Origin: Camellia lanceoleosa | Lineage: Eukaryota; Streptophyta; Magnoliopsida; Ericales; Theaceae | Assembly: GCA_025200525.1 (NCBI GenBank) | Contig: CM045762.1 | Coordinates: forward strand, 125,555,752-125,619,751 | Length of the DNA stretch: 64,000 nt | Reading direction: 5' to 3' | Shown here: one piece after another, positions 11,534 to 22,555 of the stretch | How positions within the stretch are numbered: the stretch's first letter is position 1 | Layout of the letters: each line of letters begins with the position of its first letter | Position numbers and translations under genes: made by a program | The notes under the pieces: generated by a model | The model's database searches: none | Seen by the model: the letters and a program-made list of their open reading frames with translations, nothing else | Told to the model about the DNA's origin: nothing

Positions 11534-12871
11534 TGTAGACGCGCCCGTGGGCTTCACTCTACAGTTCGGACTCGATTTTTGTGTCGCGGTTCTAAATCTG
11601 AACCAAAGAGTCCAAATCCGGCAAATCGTTTGAGAAAACAGATTTTTTTGAAAAGTAGTGCCAAACATGGACTGCTTTGCCAGATTACAGAGTCGCCACC
11701 TAAATATTTTTTAAAATGGGAAATCTAGGAAACCCTGACTCGGTGCCGAAGGCCACGTGTCCGTCATCACCAAAGTGGTCTTGGCTCGGGAGCTTGGGTA
11801 CGATCGGGGAAGGTCAGCTATGAGCACCCCCTTTCGCCCGGTCCGAAGACCGGCCTCTACTAACCGTGATATCCGATTTTGAAAACATTACATGTTCTTA
11901 TTCCGGTTATTAGCCTAGAATTACTATGTTATGCGCACAGCAAACAAGTATAGACTAGATTGCCTAATTTGGAAATAAACATTGCATATCCGTTCGTTTT
12001 GAAAACATTTCGGGATTTGCTACTCGCAAGTAGGCTAAAACACGGATTTCAACGAGTTTTCCCAACTCAAGCAACCCAACCTCCACCCACAGGCATTAAA
12101 GCAGTTTATAACACATAAGCATTTACCCGCATGGTAAGCCTACTGTCATGTCAACATTTACACACATGCGATATGCTAAAGCAAAAATACTTACATTGTA
12201 CTCCGTGCCAAAACAATAACCCGGTTAGCAAACATGCATGACCTAGTTCATGTTAAGTGGCTAATGCAACACAGGCATAGATGCAATCTAGAGTAGGCTC
12301 GGCTAACCCTAAACATGGCATGTGAAATGCGCGAGTAGCACGTATTCAATTTGGAATTGAAAATTGCAATGCAGTTTGTATGATGTACCGAGCCCGGTGC
12401 ATGTAAACAAATGCATGAATGCACGCATGCGTAGCATAAGGTATGCTAAAATAGACGTGCCCTAATCTACCATTGTAAGCAGGTAAATAAAAGGGAGAAA
12501 GAAATGGGGGTTGGAAGACATACACCCACTCACCCACACTTATTACACTTGCGCCCTCACTCGGAGGGACCCAAAATAATAATACAGTCCGAATAATAAA
12601 CAAATTAATTATTACAAAATTCTACTTATCAAATTAAATCAAATGTAAAGGAAGGGGCCTCACCTCGAGATCTTGTGAATGATGCATGCTCGGTCCAACT
12701 TGCCCGGAAAGCCCATACCGCACCATTGCTGCCTCTGTTTCATTTATCCGCCTCCCCGAAAATTGCCAAAGTCCCGTGACACCTTCCAAATTCCGTAGTA
12801 CACCACCGGCTAGAGGAAATAACCACCGGCTGCTTGATATGGCCACCGGCTGCTGGGGAACTTATCGGCAC

Positions 12872-12913
12872 AAAAAGATTGCCGGTCGGCACTAAAGAGT
12901 GCCGGTCGGCACT
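12872..12913. repeat. AGTGCCGGTCGGCACT palindromes, downstream island of LTR A
   Basis: A complete 16-bp near-palindrome (7-bp arms, GT centre) occurs at 12898-12913, with a partial copy at 12880-12892. ACCGGCT motifs precede them from 12805. Equivalents occur in LTRs B, C and D near 23880, 34825 and 45725. Confidence 0.65.
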
Positions 12914-14668
12914 AAATTCCTGTAGGAGACAGTTTTGACAGCAAACAGCAAACCAACAGTGCATAGCATAGAATTTTGAGCATATGTAAGCATGGCTATG
13001 CCCCCTATCATGTGTTAGACTCAAGAGAGCATAGCCCTCGACCCTCGGGCCATCAATGATGCATCTTGGTGCATGATGGCCTAAAAGGCCAAGTTTGCAA
13101 CTTTGATTTCAAATGAAATGCACATCAAACAAACAAGTGAAACCCAACCTCTATCACTTGATCAAGAGGCAAGGCATGCATGCCAATGCCATGCAACCTA
13201 GGCATGTTAGCTAATATGCAACATGGCATAAAAGGGAGCATACAAGCATGCAATGCGCATTAAGTACACAACCTAAGCAACAAAGCAAACAAACATGCCA
13301 CAATTATACAAACCACTAGAGCATGCAAGGTGTAATCTAAATCATGCATCATGCTAGCAACTTGGCCAAGGGAATGCAAGACGAATGCAAGTGATTTCAA
13401 GCATGCAACACATGCAACCAAAGCATACAAACATGGGATAATGCAACAACACTTGAATGGCATGCAGGGGATGGACTTATACTAATTGGACAGCTCTAAT
13501 TTAGGTCCAAAACAGTGGCCAAAAGTGCCCAAAAGGATGGACAATTACTCAAGCAAACATGCAAGTAAATGGGCCCGAAACCAAGGCGTCAACAAGGAGC
13601 ATTTCACTACCACTAACATGACTATTCATGGCATGAATCAAGTAACCAAAACAGAATCCTAGCATGCAAAGATACACTCAAATCCCCCCCCCCCCAATGA
13701 TAGCCCCAAAATGCTCCAAAAACACAAGCATGCATAAGGCCTATTCCTAGGCATAAAAGGGCACACCTTGTTAGCATGAAGGAGATGACAAATACAAACA
13801 TATGAGCATGGATTAAGGTCTGAAATAACATGTTGGGTGGTTCCAAACCACTGAAATGAAGGAAGCAACACATGCTACACATTCACCTACTAAGGCTAGC
13901 AAGCCAAAATGCAAAGTGACTATATAAGGCATGTCATGGATGGCCTAAACAACCAAAAACAGATCTCATACATGGAAAAAAAAGCATATTTCCAGTTTGT
14001 GTCAAGCCACAAAAACAAAAGCAAGATAGGTTAACAAAGCATGCAAAATTACGGTAAATAGAAGAGATTTCAAAGCAAGTAGCACATGGAGTATGCAAAC
14101 AATGTTGAGACCTTCAACAATGTTGAAGAAGGGCTCAAAATAAGCCTACTTGCAGCTTACATTATGCCTCAAAACAGATTATAAATCAGCCAAATATACT
14201 ATGCAAGAATAGTGGCATACAAGGGGGTAAAGGGATAGGTGCTAGATGCTACCACCAAACGGCAAGGGGTCCTCAATCAAACATGAAGAGGACCCCAAAA
14301 TAAGACTATTTGAAGTTTGGGTCGGAGCCCAAAAGTGCTTGCAAGAAAGGCTAAGAGATGATGCAAGAAAATGCTAGTTTGAGGGAAATAGACACTTACC
14401 CTTGAAGACCAATGAACCAGCAGGTTTTGATCCAAGTTTAGGTGCTCCTAAGCTCTGCAAATGGCCTCCAAGTCGCTGGAAATGGAAGTGGTGGTGTTGT
14501 GCTATGGGTTGGTGAAGGAATGGTCAAGAATAATGGACTTTTTGGAGGCAAAGGAGTAAGATATAGAGAGAGATAGAGGGTTGTATCTATCTATATCAGA
14601 TATATATCTATATATCTCTGGTTTTTGTTCCAAAACTCCAACCCTAATCAAAGGAGGAGAGGGCCTCC

Positions 14669-14675
14669 TTATATA
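14669..14675 (-). promoter_or_regulatory. TATA box of LTR A
   Basis: On the minus strand this reads TATATAA within GGCCTATATAAGGAGG, about 890 bp into the LTR. The same site is conserved in LTRs B (about 25654), C (about 36596) and D (about 47509). Confidence 0.55.
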
Positions 14676-14982
14676 GGCCAAGCAAAACAAGACTTAGAGG
14701 CTAAGTTTCAAAGGGTCAAAGGGTGCAAGGCTTGCAAGGGAAGCTTGGACAGCTGGTAAGGCTTCTTGAGGAAGCCAAGACAAAGGGGTCAAGGCTTCCT
14801 CAAGAAGCCATGAGCAAAGGGTGCAAAATAAGGGCCAAAAGGTGGTCAAGTGTGCAAAATAGGCACATGGATGCACGTGGGTCTGGTTCTGTGCATCCCA
14901 GCTGGCACAGCTGGTGTGCACTATGCTTGGGGGGTTCAAAGAGTTCAGGTCGGCCAGAAGGTGTGATCATCGGCCAAAATAA

Positions 14983-15030
14983 AGTGCCGGTCGGCACTCT
15001 TTTCTGCCGGTCGGCTAAATAGAGTGCCGA
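14983..15030. repeat. AGTGCCGGTCGGCACT palindromes, U3 island of LTR A
   Basis: The 16-bp near-palindrome lies at 14983-14998, followed by TGCCGGTCGGCT and GTGCCGATGG. It is conserved near 25960, 36909 and 47823 in the other LTRs. Confidence 0.65.
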
Positions 15031-15563
15031 TGGATAATTCCTTGGTCAAAACATGGCCGGTGGGTATGTAAATCGAAGCCCAGGAAGTTAGCTTTCCAAT
15101 GGGACAAACCTTGCATCAAAATTCCTTCTGAGAAAAAAGTTATGCCCTTTTCCGTGAAGTCGCGCAGACTCGATCCAACCGGGATGATCCCCTGCTTCAA
15201 CCCAACATATCTCCTCCACCCGGACTTGGCTTTGGGAGATTCTTGAGTACAAAGTGAAGCCCCGGAAGTCTTCTTTCCAACGATGGTGGCCTCATAGCTT
15301 AACTCCAAGTATGCAATTGAATAAGCCGGATTCTGCAAGGGCTGCTCGATTCTCTCCTACCCGGATTCATGGCGAACTTCTTCTTCAACCTATTTTCTCG
15401 CCTCCTCTCCTCTTTTCTTCAACTCCAAACCCTTAAACAAAGTGTTTGGGATGATTTGCCTCTTCTTGCCGAAGAAATGAACACTGCCTCGCACATCTCT
15501 CAACACCGAGCAAACCATCAAGAACGCCCAAGTCTTGAGGCGGTCAAAAATGGGGTGTCTCTG

Positions 15564-15580
15564 ATTGCCCTCTTTGTAAC
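15564..15580 (-). other. Polypurine tract of internal copy 1 (altered)
   Basis: On the minus strand an AAAGAGGGCAAT tract sits just upstream of LTR A. It is a shortened version of the tract at 26545-26560. Confidence 0.55.
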
Positions 15581-15989
15581 TCGAAAGTCATAACGATGAC
15601 GGGAGTGAATGTCAAAGCCCAGAGACGACCCATTTTTGATAAGGCCGAAGACTTGGACAAACAAACAAGACATAGATAGATAAATGGTTGTGCCCGTAGG
15701 CTGCCTACGTATCCCTTTGCAAGGAATCAAACCAGCGTAGTTCAGGGGCAGGATGCGAAGTGATGCACAATGCAAGTGCATAACTTATGATCATGCAAAG
15801 GATGCTGTGATGAAGCAATTATGCAAAATAAATGCAACATTTTAAGCGAATGCTATGCAAGCAAGTAAACATGAACCAAACTACATCTCATGTAGAAAGG
15901 ATGTAAGAAAATTATGCAATTCTCACGGCGTCTTCTTGGCGGAGAAGGCTAAGCGACTACGAGAATACTCGGAGTCTCAAACACAACAT

Positions 15990-16966
15990 CTCTCGGATCA
16001 TACACGGGAGAGGAAGAGTAACACTTCTCGGTAGTACACGCGGAGAAGAAAGATAAAATTTCTCGGTAAGTCTGCAAGAGAAGAAGGATAAAATTTCTCA
16101 GCGTAGTACACGCAAGAGAAGAAGGAAAGGCAAAGAGAAACCTCATCAGCGTAGTACACGCGAGAGAGGAAAGAGGAAAGCAAAAAGAAACCTCTCAGCG
16201 TAGTACACGCGAGAGAGGAAAGAGAAAAGCCTCTCAGCGTAGTACACGCGAGAGAGGAAAGAGGAAAGCAAAAGAAACCTCTCAGCGTAGTACACGCGAG
16301 AAAGGAAAGAGAAAAGCCTCTCAGCGTAGTACACGCGGGAGAGGAAAGAGAAAAGCCTCTCAGCGTAGTACACGCGAGAGAGGAAAGAGGAAAGCAAAAG
16401 AAACCTCTCAGCGTAGTACACGCGGGAGAGGAAAGAGAAAAGCCTCTCAGCGTAGTACACACGAGAGAGGAAAGAGGAAAGCAAAAGAAACCTCTCGGTA
16501 GTACGAGAGAAAGGAAGAAAAGCCTCTCGGTAGTACACGCGGAGAGGAAAGAGAAAACCTCTCAAAGGTAGTACACGCGAGAGGAAAGAGGAAAGAAAGA
16601 AACCTCTCTCAGAGTACACGCGGGAGAGGAAAGAGAAAAGCCTCTCAGCGTAGTACACGCGAGAGAGGAAAGAGGAAAGCAAAAGAAACCTCTCAGCGTA
16701 GTACACGCGAGAAAGGAAAGAGAAAAGCCTCTCAGCGTAGTACACGCGAGAGAGGAAAGAGAAAAGCCTCTTAGTGTAGTACACGCGAGAGAGGAAAGAG
16801 GAAAGCAAAAGAAACCTCTCAGCGTAGTACACGCGAGAAAGGAAAGAGAAAAGCCTCTCAGCGTAGTACACGCGAGAAAGGAAAGAGAAAAGCCTCTCAG
16901 CGTAGTACACGCGGGAGAGGAAAGAGAAAAGCCTCTCAGCGTAGTACACGCGAGAGAGGAAAGAGC
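15990..16966 (-). repeat. Tandem repeat block in the 3' UTR of copy 1
   Basis: About 25 units run head to tail, each carrying CTCTCAGCGTAGTACACGCG followed by a purine-rich tail. Two unit sizes alternate, 39 bp and 48 bp. Both are multiples of three and lack stop codons, so frames of 154, 183 and 288 codons stay open on the minus strand, repeating YYAERLFSFLSR-like or ACTTLRGFSLS-like peptides. I regard these frames as a by-product of the repeat. The block lies about 400 bp upstream of the 3' LTR, where Tat/Ogre elements are known to carry variable tandem repeats that can seed satellites. Confidence 0.9.
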
Positions 16967-18976
16967 AGCAACACAAGTAAAAAAAGGGCGCACAACAATG
17001 TCGGCGAAACATGCGTGATAACGCAAGTGAGACGAGTGCATAACAATGTGACTGGGATGTGCATCACAATGCAAATGCTGTGGGTGCATAACAATACAGG
17101 TGGAAGGGTGCATTTTCTATGCAAGAGATGCGAGCATTTAACATGTACTCTGGTGCCTCTGATTTACCTCTTGGAGGGCTTTGCAGGCTTTACAACACAT
17201 TCGCCGAAAAGGACACCCAAAGGCATGTTAGCGAGAGATAACATCTGCTGCTGCTTTAATTGCCATTCTGACTTGAAACAGGCTTACACTTGGAGTAGAG
17301 GCACACTCATACTTCGGAACACTGACAAGGTTCGAAGAGGTACATCCGGAATACAATCACGGAATTTGCTGAAGGTGAAACACACTCGGATGCTTCGATT
17401 TTCCCTCTTTTCTTTTGCTTTGCAGACCGGAACCTATATAGCTTCAGATAGGTCCTGGTTCTACTGTTCTCACATGACCTGGGTTGAACCCTGCGATTTT
17501 TGAAAGAACAAATTCCCTTTTTTGCACAAATGTGGAGAATGGCACAGCACTCTGAGCACACAACAAATCATTTTTGAAATTGAGAAAATGAGTTCTCGAC
17601 CGGATATTGAGCCTACAACTGAACACAGCAAAGACGACCCAACAACGGAAAATAAAGGTAAACAACCTAAACACATCTATTGACACTTGAAACGACTCAA
17701 AACAAGAATCGAAACAGACAAAACGAAACACAAGACTCAAATGTGCGCAGGGAGCCTGTTTCACCGGGTATTATTTCCCACCCTTTCTCATTTGTGATTC
17801 TCACATCACTCGGCATTCAATCTCTTGTTTTCTGAAAAAGCCCTTTTCGCTTTTCTCTCATCGCACATCTCTCTATTCTTCAATCTCTCATTTTTTATCT
17901 CTTCCCAGAGCGGTTGGTAGATAGACAAGAAGTTGCGGGCTCTTGCCCCTAGCATTCTGCTAGATTCTTTTTCTTCTGCACACAGCAATGAACTTTCCCA
18001 CAGAGATGTTCTGCCTGGCTGGGTGTGTAGCTAATCCGCAGCTAACATCGGTTGATGATGCCCTGCTGGGGAGTTTGGACGTGGTTAGATCTGTCTAGAT
18101 GAGGAAGTGGAACATCTCGCCCCATTTCAATTTATGCTTCGCGCATGGCTTGACACCTCGCTGCTTAGAGGACGGGAGAGCTTTCAGCCCTTTGTTATTG
18201 ACTTCAGTTGTGCCCTCTTCTGGTAGGTGGAGTGCCCTTCTTGGCAAGTATGTTGATGATGGGGAAAAGACAGAACACGACTCAAGCTGCCCCTAGTTCA
18301 TCATTTTGACCATTTTTTTGGTTTTTTTTAAAAAAAAAATTTGACCAACATGAAAGTTAGATTAACATGCTTATTCGATTTTTGATTTGAAATCATGCAA
18401 GTCAAGCTATGAGTACTGAAAATTTTCCTTTTTTGGATCCAAGAAATGGTCCAGTTTTTGGGAAAGATGGAACAATTTTCGAGAAAATTAGTCAACCTTA
18501 GTAAAAATTCTCAAAAACTATTTTGCAAACGGCCAATGCTCAACAAGCACGGAACCAGCTCTTGAGATGCACAACCTCGGACCCATAGCAATGGAAAATT
18601 GCCCCTTGTTCGAAGAGAGCTGCATGGCAATGGAAAGTTGCCCCTTGTTTGAAATGACACTGCGGCATTTTGAATGGCAACGGAAAGTTGCCCCTTGTTT
18701 GGATGATGTCGCGGCACATTGTAGTCAGTCCTCTGAGCGACGAACACGACCAGACTCTCGGATACAGAGAAGGCAAAAATGATCAAAACCATCACATGGA
18801 CACAGTCGAATTAGAAATGTTTATGGCTGGACTTCAGGATGAAGTTGCCTACGTATCCCAAACATGGGAATCAAGCCTTACGTAGTTCGGGGTTAAGGTA
18901 CACTCGGGTATTTAACCTCTCCTTTTTATGCTCTAATTTTTGCCAAGGCGCCTATTGCAGGTTTTCGACCTTGCGA
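16967..18976 (-). other. Non-coding 3' region of copy 1
   Basis: There is no supported gene. A short GTGCATAACAATG-type repeat occurs at about 17036-17115. The part at 17630-18310 matches the X 3' region (53180-53860 and 54690-54860) in reverse complement, including a remnant of the antisense gene of X: the open frame 18099-18296 on the plus strand shares the RCLE core with 53200-53400. Exons a to c of that gene are deleted here. Three copies of a GGAAAGTTGCCCCTTGTTT unit lie at 18589-18700. Confidence 0.6.
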
Positions 18977-19155
18977 GCTTTGTTCTTCTTTCTTTTCTTT
19001 TTTTCTATTCTTTTCTTTCCTTTTTCTTCTTCTTTTTTGCATTTTTCTTTTCTTTTCTTTTTGCATTTTGTATCTTTGTATTTTTTCTTTTTTTGTTTTT
19101 CTTTTTCATTCTTTGCATTTTTTCTCTTTTTTCCTTTTTTTTCATTCTTTTCTTC
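18977..19155. repeat. Pyrimidine-rich tract in copy 1
   Basis: The plus strand is almost purely T and C (TTTTCTT-type low complexity). The minus strand is the A-rich stretch following the integrase remnant. Counterparts lie at about 29935-30113 and 40831-41006. Open frames here are low-complexity artefacts. Confidence 0.8.
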
Positions 19156-20337
19156 GCTCTAACTTTTGCCTGGGTCGCCCTTCCGGGTTTTCGGCCCAGC
19201 GAGCCTCTCAAAGGGTAAAAGTGTAACAAGTCCATGCCAAATGGTTTTGAGATTGAAGCCCTCTGTATCCAGGAGAGTGGCTGTTGTATCGATTTGCAGA
19301 AGGATCCATCTTCGGCTCTTCGAGCACATTTGATATTTTTTGCCCCTAGTTCAAAGGGTACTTCTGTTCTAGCTTCACAAGCTTCTTCTGATCTTCTGAT
19401 CTTCTTGATCCGACTTTCTTGCCTCTAATTCATGGGCTGCTTTGAATTTGGCCACATAGGCCTCACATTGTGATTGTCCTTTGAACGTTCTAAATGCGAG
19501 TTCAAGGTTTGAAGGCAAGGACTCGAGTCTCGAGGCTGAGAGCGACCCTAAGCTGCACAATCTCAAGAGCAATTCCACACACGTCTTCGCAGGACCGCGC
19601 AAAATATTTTTTTGAAAGTTTTTAAGAAAGCGACGAATCGCTCGCGCTGAAGACAGTGTAGAACCAATCTGGATCAAAGCTAGGATCCTTCCCAGCACTC
19701 ACACTAACAAGCATGATTTCATTCATTAAGGGCTTAGCACGCCTCTCTTTCTCTCATTTGATCAAAGTTTTGCAAATCCCGAGGAATTCCTTCCTCTTCG
19801 TTTTCACCGCAGTGTTTGAAAAAGTTTTGAAAAACTTAGGCCAATGCAATGACTTCAAGGCACAGAAAAGACAGAGTTCTTAGTCAAATACTTCCATCCC
19901 ATTTAGAAATTCTGGCACAACTGGCACACGGCAGAAGCAAACACAAGAGTGCGAAAATCACTGCTGTTCCATTCAAGATCTGTTGGCACAACTGGCTCCC
20001 TGGCAGAAACAGACTCAAAAGAAAGCAAAAAGACAAACACAAAAACAAGATAGTGATATCCGAGGTAACATTCCCGGAATCACCTGACTTCAACAAAACA
20101 GGACTGACTCGATACAACAAGACAGACCTGAAATAAAAAGACTGACTCAAAATAAGGAGACAGACTCAAAGCGACATAACAAAACTGACCCAATACCCAA
20201 GTCAGAAAGCAAAATTAAAGATTTGTACATTGCTCAAAACAGTGCATGTCGTCCACCACATCTGAAGTAAACTGAACGCTGCCCGCAGGTGGTTCATCTC
20301 CTGATCACATCACATTATCCCCCCACAGGTTCACTGA
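19156..20337 (-). other. Pol-deletion scar of copy 1: terminal integrase codons plus unrecognised DNA
   Basis: On the minus strand at about 19200-19240, the last dozen integrase codons and the stop survive (MDLLHFYP then TGA, compared with MDKLKKYYP then TGA in X at 52509-52538). The non-coding sequence that follows in both elements also matches. Between the gag stop (20338) and this scar lie about 1.1 kb with no protease, RT, RNase H or integrase core. A minus frame at 19375-19698 (107 codons) is also present in copy 2, but I do not recognise it. Confidence 0.65.
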
Positions 20338-21672
20338 TTAAATGCCGATAGACTTTGCACGACTGGCATGGCGATGACCTTGTTGTCGATCAGATTTTGT
20401 ATCTCATGGCGAAGACGAAAGCACATGTCAGTGTCATGGCATTTCGTGATGGAAGGCCTGATGTCAATTTGGGTTATGTGAAGGAGGGGGTTTCTTTGGT
20501 AATGGTTGTGGCTCCAGTGGCTTCAGATATCCCTCTTTGATCAAGGCCCTCGGTAGTTAGAGACACGTCTGATGGGGTAAACACCCTTTGGCCCTGGGGT
20601 GGGTATTTGGCCGTTTGTGAACTAGTTTCGGATGCACCGGTGAATGGGGTGGTAATTTTTTGTGTGGGGGTGGTGACCATGCCCAAGTCTGAAGTTATAG
20701 TAGCTGTGTCACCACGGTGGTCGATTCGATGGGTAAATGCCCTCTGGTGCTCCTTTTCTCGGTCAATAAGGCCTTGCTTTATAAGCGTCCTCGATTTGTA
20801 TTCCCATCTCATGTAGATCGAAAAAGGTAGGGAATGGGAGAACGATTATTTTCTGCATGAGCTTGGGTTGGAGGTTGCGCACAACCATCCGTATTTGATC
20901 CTTGTCTGTGGCCTAATGGTCATCATTGAGGCCTTGGCCCTCCGAAAGTTACAAAATCGGAGAAACTTTCCTTCGGCTCTGCTTAGTCGTCTCGAGATCA
21001 CGGGTTGTAATCTCAATTTGTGTATTGTAGGAGTATTGTTCGACAAAAGCCTCAGCCATCTCATCCCAATTCTTCTTTACATTGTCTTCGGTTTAGCGTG
21101 CGGATGGCGCTACACCGATAGGGTTCGCCAAACAGAGACAACAGAGTCCGGTCGCACCATCGGCCTTAAGATATCTGGCGACCTCAGGTGCACCATAGGG
21201 TCCCCGGACCCATCAAATCGGTCGATTTGTGGCATCTTGAACCGATCTGGCAGCGTCACAGCTGCGTCCGTATATCCATCCTCAATGTCGGGAATGGACT
21301 TGACTCCTTGGGATTTCTGAAACATCTTTTCCAACTTACTCAGCTTCAGCGCTGTGGGGTCTGCTTCGAACTCGAAGGGAGAGTCCGGCAGATTGGTAGG
21401 TGTTTTGGATTGCTGGGGTAAAATTGGGAGCGGAACCGGCCCTACCGGAATGTCCGTACTTTCCTGGACATTGGGTATTTCCCCGGGTGTCTGAACCCCT
21501 GGTGGTGGAGGAGCTTGATGCGAAGCAGATGCTCCGGTTTGTTGCTCTAGCCTGGCAATTGTCTCTGCTTGTTGGGCTATGACCACAGCCCGTTGCTTGG
21601 CGATGGTCTGTCTTCTTTGCATGGTTTTCATCTTTGTCTGGAGTTGGCGCACCATCTCTTCCAGACTCGACA
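20338..21672 (-). CDS. gag: gag of nested copy 1 (frames broken in this sequence)
   Basis: This is the capsid protein of the nested element. The first ATG of the frame is at 21672 (MSSLEEMVRQLQ), following a stop upstream. Domains in order are a coiled-coil-like Gln/Arg-rich start (QQAETIARLEQQ), a proline-rich linker (HQAPPPPGVQTPGEIP), a capsid core with LEKMFQKSQGV and IDRFDGSGDPMVHLR, a basic C-terminal part, and a zinc-knuckle end (CHDTDMCFRLRHEIQNLIDN). It ends at TAA 20338-20340 where pol would follow. Frame breaks near 21150 and 20405 fall where the other copies keep an extra CTGG- or CAG-containing base group. The gene may therefore be more intact than it looks. Confidence 0.75.
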
Positions 21673-22532
21673 TATTGTCCTGATCTAACTGAGCAATTGG
21701 TATATCTGTATCTGCAGTAGGCTCGGAGATCTCAACCCGACTGCTCAAAGATCACTGATCTGGTAGCTATTATACTGATGGTCCGTGCCCGATTAGCCTT
21801 CTCGCCCTGACATTACCCTTGAACTGAAGTCTCGACGACAAAGTCTATCGAGACAAATCCAATGTACCCGGGATAGTGGAGCCTTCGAGCTATGATTCCA
21901 AGACTACCCTAGCAAAAGAGAAAATAGACAGCATCTCAGCTCAACTTCACTGGAACGGATATGAGCAAAGTCAACTCAGATTCTATTATCGACATCGTTC
22001 CCAAATCATCGCCCCAAATCAATCGACACCCGCAGATATAATTGATTTTCAAAAACACCGACATGGTGCCCTCGGTAGGATACCCAGACTATAAACCCGG
22101 TATATGCATTCCTGTGAGATACACTCTAAAAGCACATAGCAAGTAAATGAGAGCCAATACACCCCTATGTTGGGGTAGGGTTTCCTGTCCTATTTTGTCG
22201 TGAGCTAGGGTTTCACTACGCAGCGGTTTCAAACAACCTAATATCGGGTGAGCAACTTTGTCCTAGTTTGGAATGGTCACTACGGATTTCGATATGCACT
22301 AGGTCGAATGGTCGAAAAGGGTGCCCGTAAAACCGGGTTTGTGTTCCTATCTTGGCAGAGCCCATAACCGTCACCTTATGGACATGCCTTGACAAGACAA
22401 GCCTCCGAGAAACCGCCAGAATAGCAGATGGCCAACACGGTGTCCTAGGCGCACCAATGCACATGCAATGCAAAGAAACACATAAGTGTAGTCAAAACAG
22501 GATATCACGAGTTCGAGTCAAGCTCTCTAAAA
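21673..22532 (-). other. 5' leader of copy 1
   Basis: This is the untranslated leader between the primer site and gag. I see no supported gene. It is closely repeated in copies 2 and 3. Confidence 0.6.
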
Positions 22533-22550
22533 TCCCCAGCGGAGTCGCCA
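22533..22550 (-). other. Primer binding site of copy 1
   Basis: The plus strand TCCCCAGCGGAGTCGCCA has the form of a tRNA 3' end, so the minus strand (TGGCGACTCCGCTGGGGA) would pair with it. It lies five bases from LTR B. The tRNA is probably tRNA-Arg, as known for Ogre elements. Confidence 0.85.
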
Positions 22551-22555
22551 GAAAC

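Larger units (their letters stand above)
11534..15563 (-). repeat. LTR A, outermost 3' LTR of the trimer
   Basis: It starts TGTAGACGCGCCCG and ends near TGGGGTGTCT (the expected TGTCTACA terminus is altered here to TGTCTCTG). On the minus strand it reads TGTAGACACCCC to GGGCGCGTCTACA. It contains a TATATAA box at 14669-14675, an AT-rich block near 12580-12640, and two CCGGTCGGC islands. The length is about 4.03 kb. Confidence 0.9.

Noticed and set aside
12346..12603. 85-codon minus frame repeated in all nested LTRs (also 23315, 34277, 45172)
   Set aside because: It lies within R/U5-like LTR DNA with no domain, and its repetition simply follows from LTR duplication.
15990..16966. CRISPR-like array
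   Set aside because: The units are contiguous variants of one sequence without unique spacers, and the context is a plant retrotransposon 3' UTR.
16146..17012. Long minus-strand frames (up to 288 codons) of repeated YYAERLFSFLSR-type peptide
   Set aside because: They lie wholly inside the 39/48-bp DNA repeat, are open in more than one frame, and have no start context or domain. They are a by-product of the repeat.
19005..19235. Lys-rich minus frame and Phe-rich plus frames
   Set aside because: These are low-complexity T/C tract translations. Only the last few codons near 19200-19240 are meaningful, as an integrase remnant.
22533..22550. Possible tRNA gene end (sequence ending CGCCA)
   Set aside because: Only 18 bases match a tRNA 3' end. 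Plant tRNA genes do not encode CCA and no cloverleaf is present; this is a primer site.
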